Assembly (NCBI GenBank): GCA_025964075.1
Contig: JAOPZQ010000071.1
Location: 1-6,150 of the forward strand
DNA: 6,150 nt
DNA from: Solirubrobacterales bacterium
Lineage (GTDB): Bacteria > Actinomycetota > Thermoleophilia > Solirubrobacterales > Solirubrobacteraceae
Direction of reading: 5' to 3'
A model generated the notes under the pieces. The model saw only the letters and a list, made by a program, of their open reading frames with translations, was not told the origin of the DNA and ran no database searches. Numbering within the stretch: position 1 is the first letter of the stretch; the number at the start of each line of letters is the position of its first letter. The translations under genes and the position numbers were made by a program. Shown in pieces: positions 1 to 5,783 of this stretch.

Positions 1-1135
1 CGGTGGGCCGTTCGCCGCCCCGGCCGTAGCAGGCCGGCCCGGGGGAGGAACCGGCGCTGTCGGGGCCGACGCGCAGCAGGCCGCCGGCGTCGATCCAGGC
101 GATCGACCCGCCGCCGGCGCCGATCGAGCGGACGTCCACCGATGAGAGGCCGGTGAGATGCCCGGCGAACGGCTCGCCGAGCCAGGTCTCCCGTGTGAAG
201 ACGATGTCTCCGTCCCGCACCAGGCTGACGTCGAAGCTCGTGCCGCCGGTGTCGCAGACGACGAGGTCCTCGGTGCCGGCCTCGGCGCGGTAGACGCGCC
301 CCGCGATCGGGGCCAGCGACGGCCCCGACTTCGCGGCGTAGACCGGGCGCTCCACGAGCTCCTCCATCGGCACGACCCCGCCGATCGACGTCGCGGCGAC
401 GACCTGGCCGGTGAAGCCGGCGCCGGCGAGCTCGCGCTCGACCTCGCGCAGGTGACGCTGCATCAACGGCTTCAGCGAGGCGTCGATCGCCGCGCAGGAA
501 GTGCGGCGGTACTCCCGCACGATCGGGTTCAGGCGGTGCGACAGCGTGTAGGGGACGCCCGGAAGCAGCTCGTCGAGCAACGCGCCCACCGCCTCCTCGT
601 GCCGTCCGTTGGCCACCGACCAGAGCAGCGCGACGGCGATCGCCTCGATGCCGAGATCCGCCAGCCGCGCGACGACGCCGCGCGCCTGCTCGACGTCGAG
701 CGCCGTGGCGACGTCGCCCGCGGCGCCGATCCGCTCGTCGATCTCGAAGGTCAGATGGCGCGGGATGTACGGGTCGGGATAGGGGCGGTCGAAGTCGTAG
801 GGATGCATCGAGCCGCCCTCTCGGCGGATCAGCACATCGCGGAACCCGGCCGTGCACAGCAGCGCCGTGCGCGCGGTCCCGCCCGTGAGGATTGCGTTGG
901 TGGCCTGGGTGGTGCTGTAGACGAACAGCTCCGTGCGTCCGAGCAGGTCCGCGCCGGTCGTCCCGAGCTGCCCCGCGGCCGCGTCGATGGCCGCGAGCAG
1001 CCCATGGCTGAGGCGTTCAGGCGTCGTCAGCGCCTTGCCGATGGCGAGCCGTCCGCTCGCGTCGCCGGCGACGACGTCGGTGAAGGTCCCGCCGACGTCG
1101 CAGGTCACCTTGATCGGACTCGGCGCCTCCGTCAC
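1..1135 (-). CDS. Hydantoinase/oxoprolinase family protein, subunit A (HyuA-like), 3' end outside window
   Basis: The first 378 residues of an ATP-dependent cyclic-amide hydrolase or carboxylase subunit of the HyuA / 5-oxoprolinase / acetone-carboxylase-beta superfamily. These cytosolic enzymes use ATP to activate a carbonyl, usually with a HyuB partner. Seen in the translation: the N-terminal nucleotide-binding signature DVGGTFTD at residues 13-20, STTQATNAIL at 74-83, SGPSLAPIAG at 270-279, a second phosphate-binding motif DTGGTSFDVSLV at 295-306, and SIGAGGGSIAWID at 337-349. Hydant_A_N covers roughly residues 8-190 and the Hydantoinase_A domain starts near 205. Full HyuA proteins have about 650-720 residues, so nearly half lies beyond base 1. 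The GTG start shares a GTGA overlap with the ridA stop and has no Shine-Dalgarno of its own, so translational coupling is likely. Family assignment is secure. The substrate is unknown: hydantoin, oxoproline, lactam or a ketone carboxylation are all possible. Confidence 0.93.
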   Translation of the reverse strand, partial: MTEAPSPIKVTCDVGGTFTDVVAGDASGRLAIGKALTTPERLSHGLLAAIDAAAGQLGTTGADLLGRTELFVYSTTQATNAILTGGTARTALLCTAGFRDVLIRREGGSMHPYDFDRPYPDPYIPRHLTFEIDERIGAAGDVATALDVEQARGVVARLADLGIEAIAVALLWSVANGRHEEAVGALLDELLPGVPYTLSHRLNPIVREYRRTSCAAIDASLKPLMQRHLREVERELAGAGFTGQVVAATSIGGVVPMEELVERPVYAAKSGPSLAPIAGRVYRAEAGTEDLVVCDTGGTSFDVSLVRDGDIVFTRETWLGEPFAGHLTGLSSVDVRSIGAGGGSIAWIDAGGLLRVGPDSAGSSPGPACYGRGGERPT

Positions 1136-1509
1136 GTCGAGGGAACGAAGGCGACCGCGTCGATCTCGATCTGCGCGCCGAGGAGCAGCCCCGCCACCTG
1201 GACGGCCGCGCTGGCCGGGAGATGGTCGCCGAAGCGCTCGGCCCGGACCCGGCTGAAGTCCGCGTAGTTTTCGAGGCTCGTCAGGTAGACGGTGATGCGC
1301 ACGACGTGAGACAGGTCCGCGCCGGCCAGCCCGAGCACCCGCTCGACGTGGTCGAGCGTCGCGTGCGTCTGTGCGGCGAGGTCGCCGGAGACCTGGTGCT
1401 TGTCGTCCATGCCGACCTGGCCGGAGACGTGCAGCCACGTGCCCGGCTCGCCGACGGCGACCATGTCGCTGAAGCTCGCGAAGTCCGACGGATAGCGCTC
1501 GATGCTCAC
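1132..1509 (-). CDS. RidA/YjgF/YER057c/UK114 family protein lacking the canonical catalytic arginine
   Basis: A 125-residue protein, the usual size for this family of small trimeric barrel proteins. Canonical RidA hydrolyses reactive enamine/imine intermediates released by PLP enzymes. Family features are LHVSGQVGMD at residues 26-35, a central helix (QTHATLDHVERVLGLAGADL, 47-66), VVRITVYLTSLENYADF at 69-85 and the terminal IEIDAVAF at 114-121. In E. coli RidA a PARS stretch carries the catalytic Arg105. Here the matching stretch is LPAS, so Ser100 stands where Arg is expected, and the Glu of the EIEAIA strand is Asp117. It probably belongs to a non-RidA subfamily (Rid4-7 type) with an accessory or different role. 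The GTG start overlaps the aminotransferase stop by 4 bases and has a good AAGGAG site 5 bases upstream. An in-frame upstream ATG near 1662 would add an Arg-rich stretch lying inside the aminotransferase gene, and is rejected. Confidence 0.92.
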   Translation of the reverse strand: MSIERYPSDFASFSDMVAVGEPGTWLHVSGQVGMDDKHQVSGDLAAQTHATLDHVERVLGLAGADLSHVVRITVYLTSLENYADFSRVRAERFGDHLPASAAVQVAGLLLGAQIEIDAVAFVPST

Positions 1510-2816
1510 GTTGACTCCTTCTCGAGGGCGGGATGCGCCGCCGCGACGTCCTCCGCGGCGCCGCCGAAGCCGGCGACCGCCTCTGCGACGAGATCCTCGC
1601 CGAGAGTGGTGCTCATCGCCATCTCGCCGCCGCCGCCGATGTAGACGCCGTTGTTGATGCACGCGAGGTAGTAGGCACGGCTGCGCACGGTGTCGGCCGA
1701 CCCGTCCGCCGACAGGACGTACACGCCGCGCGCCGAACCCTCACCGGTCACGGTCAGCCGCACGCCCCACGCCTCGCCGGCGCGGCGGATGCCCTCGGCC
1801 AGCACCTCCGCTTGCTCGTTCATGCGCGAGATGCGCTCCCCGGTGAGATCGACGAGCGCGACTCGTCCGGCCACCGCGCCGAGCGGATTGCCGTTGAACG
1901 ACCCACCGTGGTAGAGCGGCTTGGGCCCCCGCGGATCGAAGCTCCGCATGAGCTCGGCCGACGCGCCGATCACCCCTACCGGCAGGCCGCCGCCGATGAA
2001 CTTGCCCAGGCACGTGACGTCCGCCGTGAAGCCGAACCGCTCGGCAGAGCCGCCGGGGGCGAGTCGGAACATGAGGCAGTCGTCCAGGACGACCAGCGCG
2101 CCGATCTCGCGAGCCGCCTCGGCCAGCTCGGGCAGGAACCCGGGGGGAGGCGCGACGACGTTGTCGGTGTAGAGCACCGGCTCGATCACCACCGCCGCCA
2201 GCTCGGCGGCGTGGGCGGCGATCTTCTTGCGCCAGTGGTCGATGTCGCCGAAGCGTGCGAGCAGCGTTCGGCCGGGAAGCTCGCCGCGGCCGCCCAGCCC
2301 GGCCTCGAGGTCGTCGAAGGACCCGTGGTAGGCGTGGACCGCCTTGAGGATCAGCGGTCGCCCGGTCGCCCACCGCGCGAGCTTGACCGCCAGCATCGTC
2401 GCCTCGGTTCCGGTGTTGGTGAAGCGCACTTGCTCGGCGCCGGGGAGCCGGCTGCACAGGAGCTCGGCGAACGCGACCTGGGCCTCGGACGTCCCCGGCC
2501 ACGCGGTGCCGCGCTCCATGGCGGTCCGGACCGCGGCGATGACCGGCGGATAGGCGTGGCCGTGGATGAGGCTCAACCCGTTGCACACGAAGTCGATCAG
2601 GCGGTTGCCGTCGACGTCGTAGAGGACGGAGCCCTCGCCGCGCTCGAAGACGAGCGGGTAGGGCGTGAAGTAGCCAAAGGAACGGGTGCTGCCCGCCGAC
2701 ATCACCCGCTCGGCGCGATCCATCAGCGCGGCCGACCGCGGCGTCCGATCGCGGTAGGCCGCCTCGATCGGCGATCGAGCCGCTTCCGGCGTTGTCTGGT
2801 CGATGCTCGTATGCAT
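1506..2816 (-). CDS. Class III PLP-dependent aminotransferase, glutamate-1-semialdehyde aminomutase-like
   Basis: A 436-residue fold-type I PLP enzyme of aminotransferase class III, close to glutamate-1-semialdehyde 2,1-aminomutases and related omega- or beta-amino-acid transaminases; it is cytosolic and normally dimeric. Seen: FTNTGTEATMLAVKLAR (132-148) binds the PLP phosphate; HAYHGSFD (161-168) contains the cofactor-stacking Tyr-His-Gly; LVVLDDCLMFR (241-251) carries the Asp that pairs with the pyridine nitrogen, with Asp246 where GSA enzymes usually have Glu; LGKFIGGGLPVG (270-281) supplies the Schiff-base Lys272; GSFNGNPL (305-312) is typical of the family. A dedicated heme-pathway role is unlikely because the gene sits in a TetR-controlled operon with RidA and HyuA; catabolic deamination of an amino acid or amine fits better. 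ATG 2816 is chosen because it follows a good promoter; there is no Shine-Dalgarno. The in-frame Met32 at 2723 is the fallback. An in-frame extension upstream to 3041 runs antisense through tetR and is rejected. Confidence 0.92.
   Translation of the reverse strand: MHTSIDQTTPEAARSPIEAAYRDRTPRSAALMDRAERVMSAGSTRSFGYFTPYPLVFERGEGSVLYDVDGNRLIDFVCNGLSLIHGHAYPPVIAAVRTAMERGTAWPGTSEAQVAFAELLCSRLPGAEQVRFTNTGTEATMLAVKLARWATGRPLILKAVHAYHGSFDDLEAGLGGRGELPGRTLLARFGDIDHWRKKIAAHAAELAAVVIEPVLYTDNVVAPPPGFLPELAEAAREIGALVVLDDCLMFRLAPGGSAERFGFTADVTCLGKFIGGGLPVGVIGASAELMRSFDPRGPKPLYHGGSFNGNPLGAVAGRVALVDLTGERISRMNEQAEVLAEGIRRAGEAWGVRLTVTGEGSARGVYVLSADGSADTVRSRAYYLACINNGVYIGGGGEMAMSTTLGEDLVAEAVAGFGGAAEDVAAAHPALEKEST
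1515..1520 (-). promoter_or_regulatory. Ribosome binding site of the RidA-family gene
   Basis: AAGGAG read on the minus strand, 5 bases before the GTG at 1509. It lies inside the last codons of the aminotransferase gene. It is the clearest Shine-Dalgarno in the operon and fixes the RidA start at 1509 rather than at the much longer reading frame. Confidence 0.75.
2763..2779. repeat. Perfect 8-bp inverted repeat inside the start of the aminotransferase gene
   Basis: CTCGATCG, one G, then CGATCGAG: a perfect 17-base dyad within codons 13-18 of the aminotransferase gene. It could form an mRNA hairpin near the start or be a protein site, but CGATCG is very common throughout this GC-rich window, so chance is a fair explanation. 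The sequence differs from the operator at 2812-2835. Confidence 0.4.
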
Positions 2817-2835
2817 ATCGCGCGTTCGATATGCA
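2812..2835. promoter_or_regulatory. Putative TetR operator (perfect 9-bp inverted repeat)
   Basis: TGCATATCG, a 6-base spacer (CGCGTT), then CGATATGCA: nine of nine bases pair. It stands out from the GC-rich surroundings by being AT-richer. It spans the aminotransferase ATG (2814-2816) and the predicted transcription start and touches the first base of the -10 element. Binding there would block transcription initiation. Size and symmetry fit a TetR-family dimer site, and a tetR gene starts 67 bases away in the divergent direction. The assignment to this repressor is inferred from position. Confidence 0.7.
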
Positions 2836-2863
2836 ACGTATCCGAGGGCTGATGGGCAGTCAA
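2835..2863 (-). promoter_or_regulatory. Predicted sigma-70-type promoter of the aminotransferase-ridA-hyuA operon
   Basis: Read on the minus strand: -35 TTGACT at 2863-2858, a spacer of exactly 17 bases, and -10 TACGTT at 2840-2835, which fits the actinobacterial TANNNT form. Transcription would start near 2829-2826, giving a leader of only about 10-14 bases before the ATG at 2816. That short leader agrees with the absence of a Shine-Dalgarno. The promoter abuts the inverted repeat at 2812-2835. Confidence 0.6.
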
Positions 2864-2901
2864 ACAAGCTGAGCCGATCGGTTCGTTTAGGCTCGACCCG
2901 G

Positions 2902-3489
2902 ATGCCGAAGCTCGGGATGGGGCCGATACGGAGGGAGCAGATCTGCCGCGGTGCCGCCGCCGTCGTCGCGCGCGAGGGCTTCCCGGGCGCCACCATGCGC
3001 GCCGTGGCGGAGGAGACCGGCGTGAGCACCGGCATGCTCAACCACTACTTCCCGAGCCGGGCCGACATGCTCGAGGAGACGCTCGCCTTCGTCTCCGAGG
3101 AGAACCAGGCGCGGCTGCGCGCGGCGATCGCGGACGTCCCGGCGGGCGAGCCGCGGCTGCGCGCGCTCATTCGCGCGACCGTGCCCCACGACCCCGAGGT
3201 GATGACGGTCTGGCGGATCTGGATCGCCGCTTACGGCGACGCGTTCCGGTCGGGATCGATGCGCACGCGCATCCAGGGCCGCCTCGATCCCTGGTACGAG
3301 CTGCTCGACTACGCCCTCGAGGGCTACGACACGGAGCAGCGCGACGGCCCGATGCCGCTGGCGTGGGTGCTCGACGCCATGCTCAACGGCCTGATGATCC
3401 AGGCGATGGTGTCGCTCACCGACATCTCGTGGGAGGCCATCGAGGAGGCGATCGTCGGGGCGATGGCGGGGGCCGGCCAGCCCCGCTGA
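2902..3489 (+). CDS. TetR family transcriptional regulator, BetI-like
   Basis: A 195-residue repressor of the TetR family. The N-terminus MPKLGMGPIRREQI closely matches the start of BetI proteins (MPKLGM followed by an IRR-x-Q stretch), and the length equals that of BetI; this decides the start at 2902 over the in-frame ATG at 2803, which would add 33 unrelated residues across the operator and promoter. The helix-turn-helix lies at 31-50 (TMRAVAEETGVSTGMLNHYF), with the typical TG-x-x-x-HYF recognition end. The remaining helices form the BetI-like ligand-binding C-terminal domain, including MTVWRIWIAAYGDAF at 101-115. It is divergent from the aminotransferase operon and is its probable local repressor. 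No choline or betaine genes are visible, so the ligand is more likely a substrate or product of the neighbouring pathway. No Shine-Dalgarno is seen; TAGGCT at 2888-2893 is a possible -10 element for a leaderless transcript starting near the ATG. Confidence 0.93.
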   Translation: MPKLGMGPIRREQICRGAAAVVAREGFPGATMRAVAEETGVSTGMLNHYFPSRADMLEETLAFVSEENQARLRAAIADVPAGEPRLRALIRATVPHDPEVMTVWRIWIAAYGDAFRSGSMRTRIQGRLDPWYELLDYALEGYDTEQRDGPMPLAWVLDAMLNGLMIQAMVSLTDISWEAIEEAIVGAMAGAGQPR

Positions 3490-3504
3490 TCCCGCGCGCC
3501 GCAG

Positions 3505-4524
3505 TCAGGCGCTGAGCGGCACCTGGTCCGGACGGTAGAGACCGGGAGGCAGGCGCCGCAGCGGCGCGATGATGTTCAACGCGCGGGTCGCGGTGGCCGG
3601 GTAGGCGTCCGAGAAGGTCGTGCCGCTCGCCGTCAGCGTGAGGGTCGTGTCGCCCGCTATGCGCACGCTCACCGAGTCCGGACGCCCGTCGGCGCCGGGG
3701 TCCAACGCGAAGATCCCGGTCCAGCGCAAGCGGATCCGCTCCTCGCCGCCGGCGCAGCCCGAGGCGACGGCCTCGAAGCCACCGATCTCACCCGCGTCGA
3801 CCCGGCGATGCGGTGATGCGCGCGACGCCGCGGCGAAGGTCGGGTCGCAGCCGACGGTGACGTCCACCGCGCCGACCCCGGTCGCGTCGGCGATCAGCCG
3901 CACGCACTCCGCGAGCGGCATGTGGTCGGCGAAATTCGAGAGGTCCGCCTCGCGGCGGCCGATGCCGAGGCCGTCCAGCACGCCGTCGCCCCACCCGCAC
4001 AGGTCGCTGACCCGTTCGGCGAACACGTGCCGGACATTGGGTACGAAGGAGGCCCACGTCGCGGGGAGCACGTCCAGCAGGAACCCGGGATTCCAGCCGA
4101 TGCCGACGATCCGCGCCTGCCCGCGTGCCGCACGCGCCGCGAGCACGTCCGCCGCCGGGCGGCCGAGTACGGCGACCGGGTGGACGAGGCCGGTGACGGT
4201 GACGACGTCCTTGCCCCGCTCGGCGTAGGCGCCGAGCGCCTCGGCCACGGTGCGCGGATCGCCGAGCGCGCAGTAGACCACGACGTCGACCTCGCCGGAG
4301 CGTGCGACGTCGAGCGGATCGGCCGTCGCGCCGACACCGATCGGTTGCCGACCCACCAGCGTTCCGATGTCGGCGGCGACCTTCGCGGGCGTGAAGACAA
4401 CGGCGGCGGCGAGCTCGGTGTCCGGCCGGTCCAGGCACATCTGCGCGACGCGCGCACCGATCTGCCCGAGGCCGACCACTGCTACACGCGTCGGTCGGTT
4501 GGCGTCGGCTCGTGGCGCCCTCAT
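3505..4524 (-). CDS. NAD(P)-binding dehydrogenase, 2,4-diaminopentanoate dehydrogenase-like (COG3804/DapB-N type)
   Basis: A 339-residue protein with an N-terminal Rossmann fold and a C-terminal dihydrodipicolinate-reductase-like domain. Numbered from ATG 4524: VAVVGLGQIG at 14-23 is the dinucleotide-binding loop; DVVVYCALGDP at 80-90 and GKDVVTVTGL at 104-113 are typical Rossmann strands; GIGWNPGFLLDVLP at 141-154 and the C-terminal YPATATRALNIIAPL (308-322) are characteristic of 2,4-diaminopentanoate dehydrogenase and its COG3804 relatives. The known member oxidatively deaminates 2,4-diaminopentanoate in clostridial ornithine fermentation. In a presumably aerobic actinobacterium the substrate is probably another amino or keto acid, so only the class is asserted. 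An in-frame GTG at 4545 would add seven residues; neither start has a clear Shine-Dalgarno. The gene converges on tetR with 15 bases between the stop codons, and follows the sigma-factor gene by 75 bases in the same direction. Confidence 0.85.
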   Translation of the reverse strand: MRAPRADANRPTRVAVVGLGQIGARVAQMCLDRPDTELAAAVVFTPAKVAADIGTLVGRQPIGVGATADPLDVARSGEVDVVVYCALGDPRTVAEALGAYAERGKDVVTVTGLVHPVAVLGRPAADVLAARAARGQARIVGIGWNPGFLLDVLPATWASFVPNVRHVFAERVSDLCGWGDGVLDGLGIGRREADLSNFADHMPLAECVRLIADATGVGAVDVTVGCDPTFAAASRASPHRRVDAGEIGGFEAVASGCAGGEERIRLRWTGIFALDPGADGRPDSVSVRIAGDTTLTLTASGTTFSDAYPATATRALNIIAPLRRLPPGLYRPDQVPLSA

Positions 4525-4599
4525 CGGCGCGCAACCATCGCACACTGCCGGTACGCGTCGGGCAGCCGCGCCTGACGACGGCCGGCAGCGTCGGGCTCT

Positions 4600-5613
4600 T
4601 CACGTCCTATGTCTGGCCACGGTGCGGGGGAGCCCGAAGTGGGGGAACACGCCGCTGTCGGCAAAGAACGTGATCTCGGCGATCTTGCTGCCGGCGAGGG
4701 TGAGCACGAGCAACCCATAGGGGCGCGCGATGTCGGTTTGCGGGCACGGGAAGTAGCAGCCGAAGGCGGGCTGACCGTTGGCCCGGGTCGGGACGATTCG
4801 CAGTGGTCCGCCCCGGCTCGCGCCGCGGTGGCGTAGGAACTGTCCGATCGCCGCGGCTCCTTGGTATTCGTAGGGGTAGGGCGGCATCGTCAGCCAGGCG
4901 TCGTCGGTGAGCAACGCGACGACGGCGCCGACGTCGCCCTCCTCGATCGCGTTCGCGAATTGCCCGACCACCTCGCGCTCGCGCCGGGAGTTGGGCAGCG
5001 GCGCCCGGTCGCGTCCGGCAGCGGGCAGGCGGCTCTCGAGCGCGACACGAGCGCGTCGCAGCAGGCTGTTCACCGCCGCTTCGCTCATGTCGAGGATCTC
5101 GGCCGCCTCCGCGGCGCGGAAGCTGAGCACGTCGCGCAGGACCAGTACCGCCCGCTGCTGCGGCGGGAGGTGTTGGAGACCGGCAACGAACGCGAGGGCC
5201 ATCGCTTCCATGTGCTCGTAGCGGGCCTCGGGCCCAGGTGCTTGGTCGGCGATCCCCTCGATGAGCACGTCCGGGTAGGGCTCGAGCCAGATCGGTTCGG
5301 CCATGCGACTGGGCGTGGGCGGCTCGGTCATCGGTTCGAGTCGCTGCGGCCTGCGCGCGCTCGCTCGCAGCGCGTCAAGCGATCGGTTGGTTGCAATTCG
5401 GTACAGCCAGGTCCGGATCGACGCCTGCTCCGTGAACTGGTCCAGCCCGCGCCAAGCGGCCAGCAGGGTCTCCTGGACCAGGTCCTCGGCGTCCTGAGTC
5501 GAGCCGACGATCCTGTAGCACTGCAGTTGCAGCTCATGCCGGTAGGGCTCGGTCAGTTCGCGGAACGCGTTCTCGTCCCCGGCGCGAGCCAGCGTGAGCG
5601 CGCGTTCGGTCAC
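4600..5613 (-). CDS. ECF-type RNA polymerase sigma-70 factor with C-terminal SnoaL-like domain (TIGR02960, SigG-like)
   Basis: A 337-residue alternative sigma factor. Region 2 covers roughly residues 12-85, with DAEDLVQETLLAAW (41-54) for core binding and RTWLYRIATNRSLD (67-80) for -10 recognition. A linker contains PIWLEPYPDVLIEG (107-120), which with GPEARYEHMEAMALAF (127-142) is a hallmark of the TIGR02960 group that includes mycobacterial SigG. Region 4 covers 149-192, with LPPQQRAVLVLRDV and a helix-turn-helix at 164-192 (FRAAEAAEILDMSEAAVNSL). Residues about 213-325 form a SnoaL/NTF2-like domain with LTMPPYPYEYQGAAAIGQFL (241-260). In such ECF proteins the fused domain modulates sigma activity in place of a separate anti-sigma factor, and no anti-sigma gene is visible here. 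The first available start is GTG 5613, with GAGG at 5622-5625. It is divergent from an SDR gene that may be its target. Confidence 0.92.
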   Translation of the reverse strand: MTERALTLARAGDENAFRELTEPYRHELQLQCYRIVGSTQDAEDLVQETLLAAWRGLDQFTEQASIRTWLYRIATNRSLDALRASARRPQRLEPMTEPPTPSRMAEPIWLEPYPDVLIEGIADQAPGPEARYEHMEAMALAFVAGLQHLPPQQRAVLVLRDVLSFRAAEAAEILDMSEAAVNSLLRRARVALESRLPAAGRDRAPLPNSRREREVVGQFANAIEEGDVGAVVALLTDDAWLTMPPYPYEYQGAAAIGQFLRHRGASRGGPLRIVPTRANGQPAFGCYFPCPQTDIARPYGLLVLTLAGSKIAEITFFADSGVFPHFGLPRTVARHRT

Positions 5614-5783
5614 GTTCGCATCCTCGCATTGAAGCCTCCGTTCATGGCCATCACGAGTACAGACGTCGCGGGGCGCGCAAATTCGTCGCTCAATTTCGCG
5701 GCATCCCGACGCCTACAGAGGTGATGACCACGAACGAGCAACACCAGATGAGTCAACCAGCCGCCAACCTCTTAGGAGGACGT
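5614..5783. promoter_or_regulatory. Divergent intergenic region between sigma factor and SDR
   Basis: 170 bases that are less GC-rich than the coding DNA and must hold both promoters. Visible: GAGG at 5622-5625 (minus strand, sigma factor), an AAATT/AATTT inverted repeat at 5679-5683 and 5692-5696 with an 8-base spacer, and the SDR ribosome site. I found no convincing -35/-10 pair on either strand, including no clear match to the TGTCACA and CGTC elements described for ECF41 targets. Promoters of an unrecognised ECF type remain possible. Confidence 0.4.
5774..5779 (+). promoter_or_regulatory. Strong ribosome binding site of the SDR gene
   Basis: AGGAGG, 4 bases before the ATG at 5784; the best Shine-Dalgarno in the window. 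It favours 5784 over the in-frame upstream starts GTG 5721 and ATG 5724. Confidence 0.8.

Noticed and set aside
158..1267. Long plus-strand reading frame opposite hyuA
   Set aside because: The translation is low-complexity, Arg/Ala/Asp-rich and without motifs. The minus strand over the same bases gives an unbroken HyuA protein with all expected motifs; the plus frame is a GC-rich shadow.
1533..2852. Long plus-strand reading frame opposite the aminotransferase
   Set aside because: No recognisable domain, and it crosses the divergent promoter. The antisense strand has every class III aminotransferase motif.
3466..3486. GC hairpin (GGGGC, loop CGGCCA, GCCCC) at the end of tetR as an intrinsic terminator
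   Set aside because: It lies within the last tetR codons and has no T-tract on either strand. The stem is short with one possible bulge, and such stems are expected by chance at this GC content.
5679..5696. AAATT-N8-AATTT as a regulator site between the sigma factor and SDR genes
   Set aside because: Only 5-bp arms, and the flanking bases do not extend the symmetry; too weak to call as an operator on its own.
5614..5783. ECF41-type autoregulatory promoter (TGTCACA with CGTC)
   Set aside because: CGTC words occur on both strands but none has a matching TGTCACA-like element at a suitable distance.
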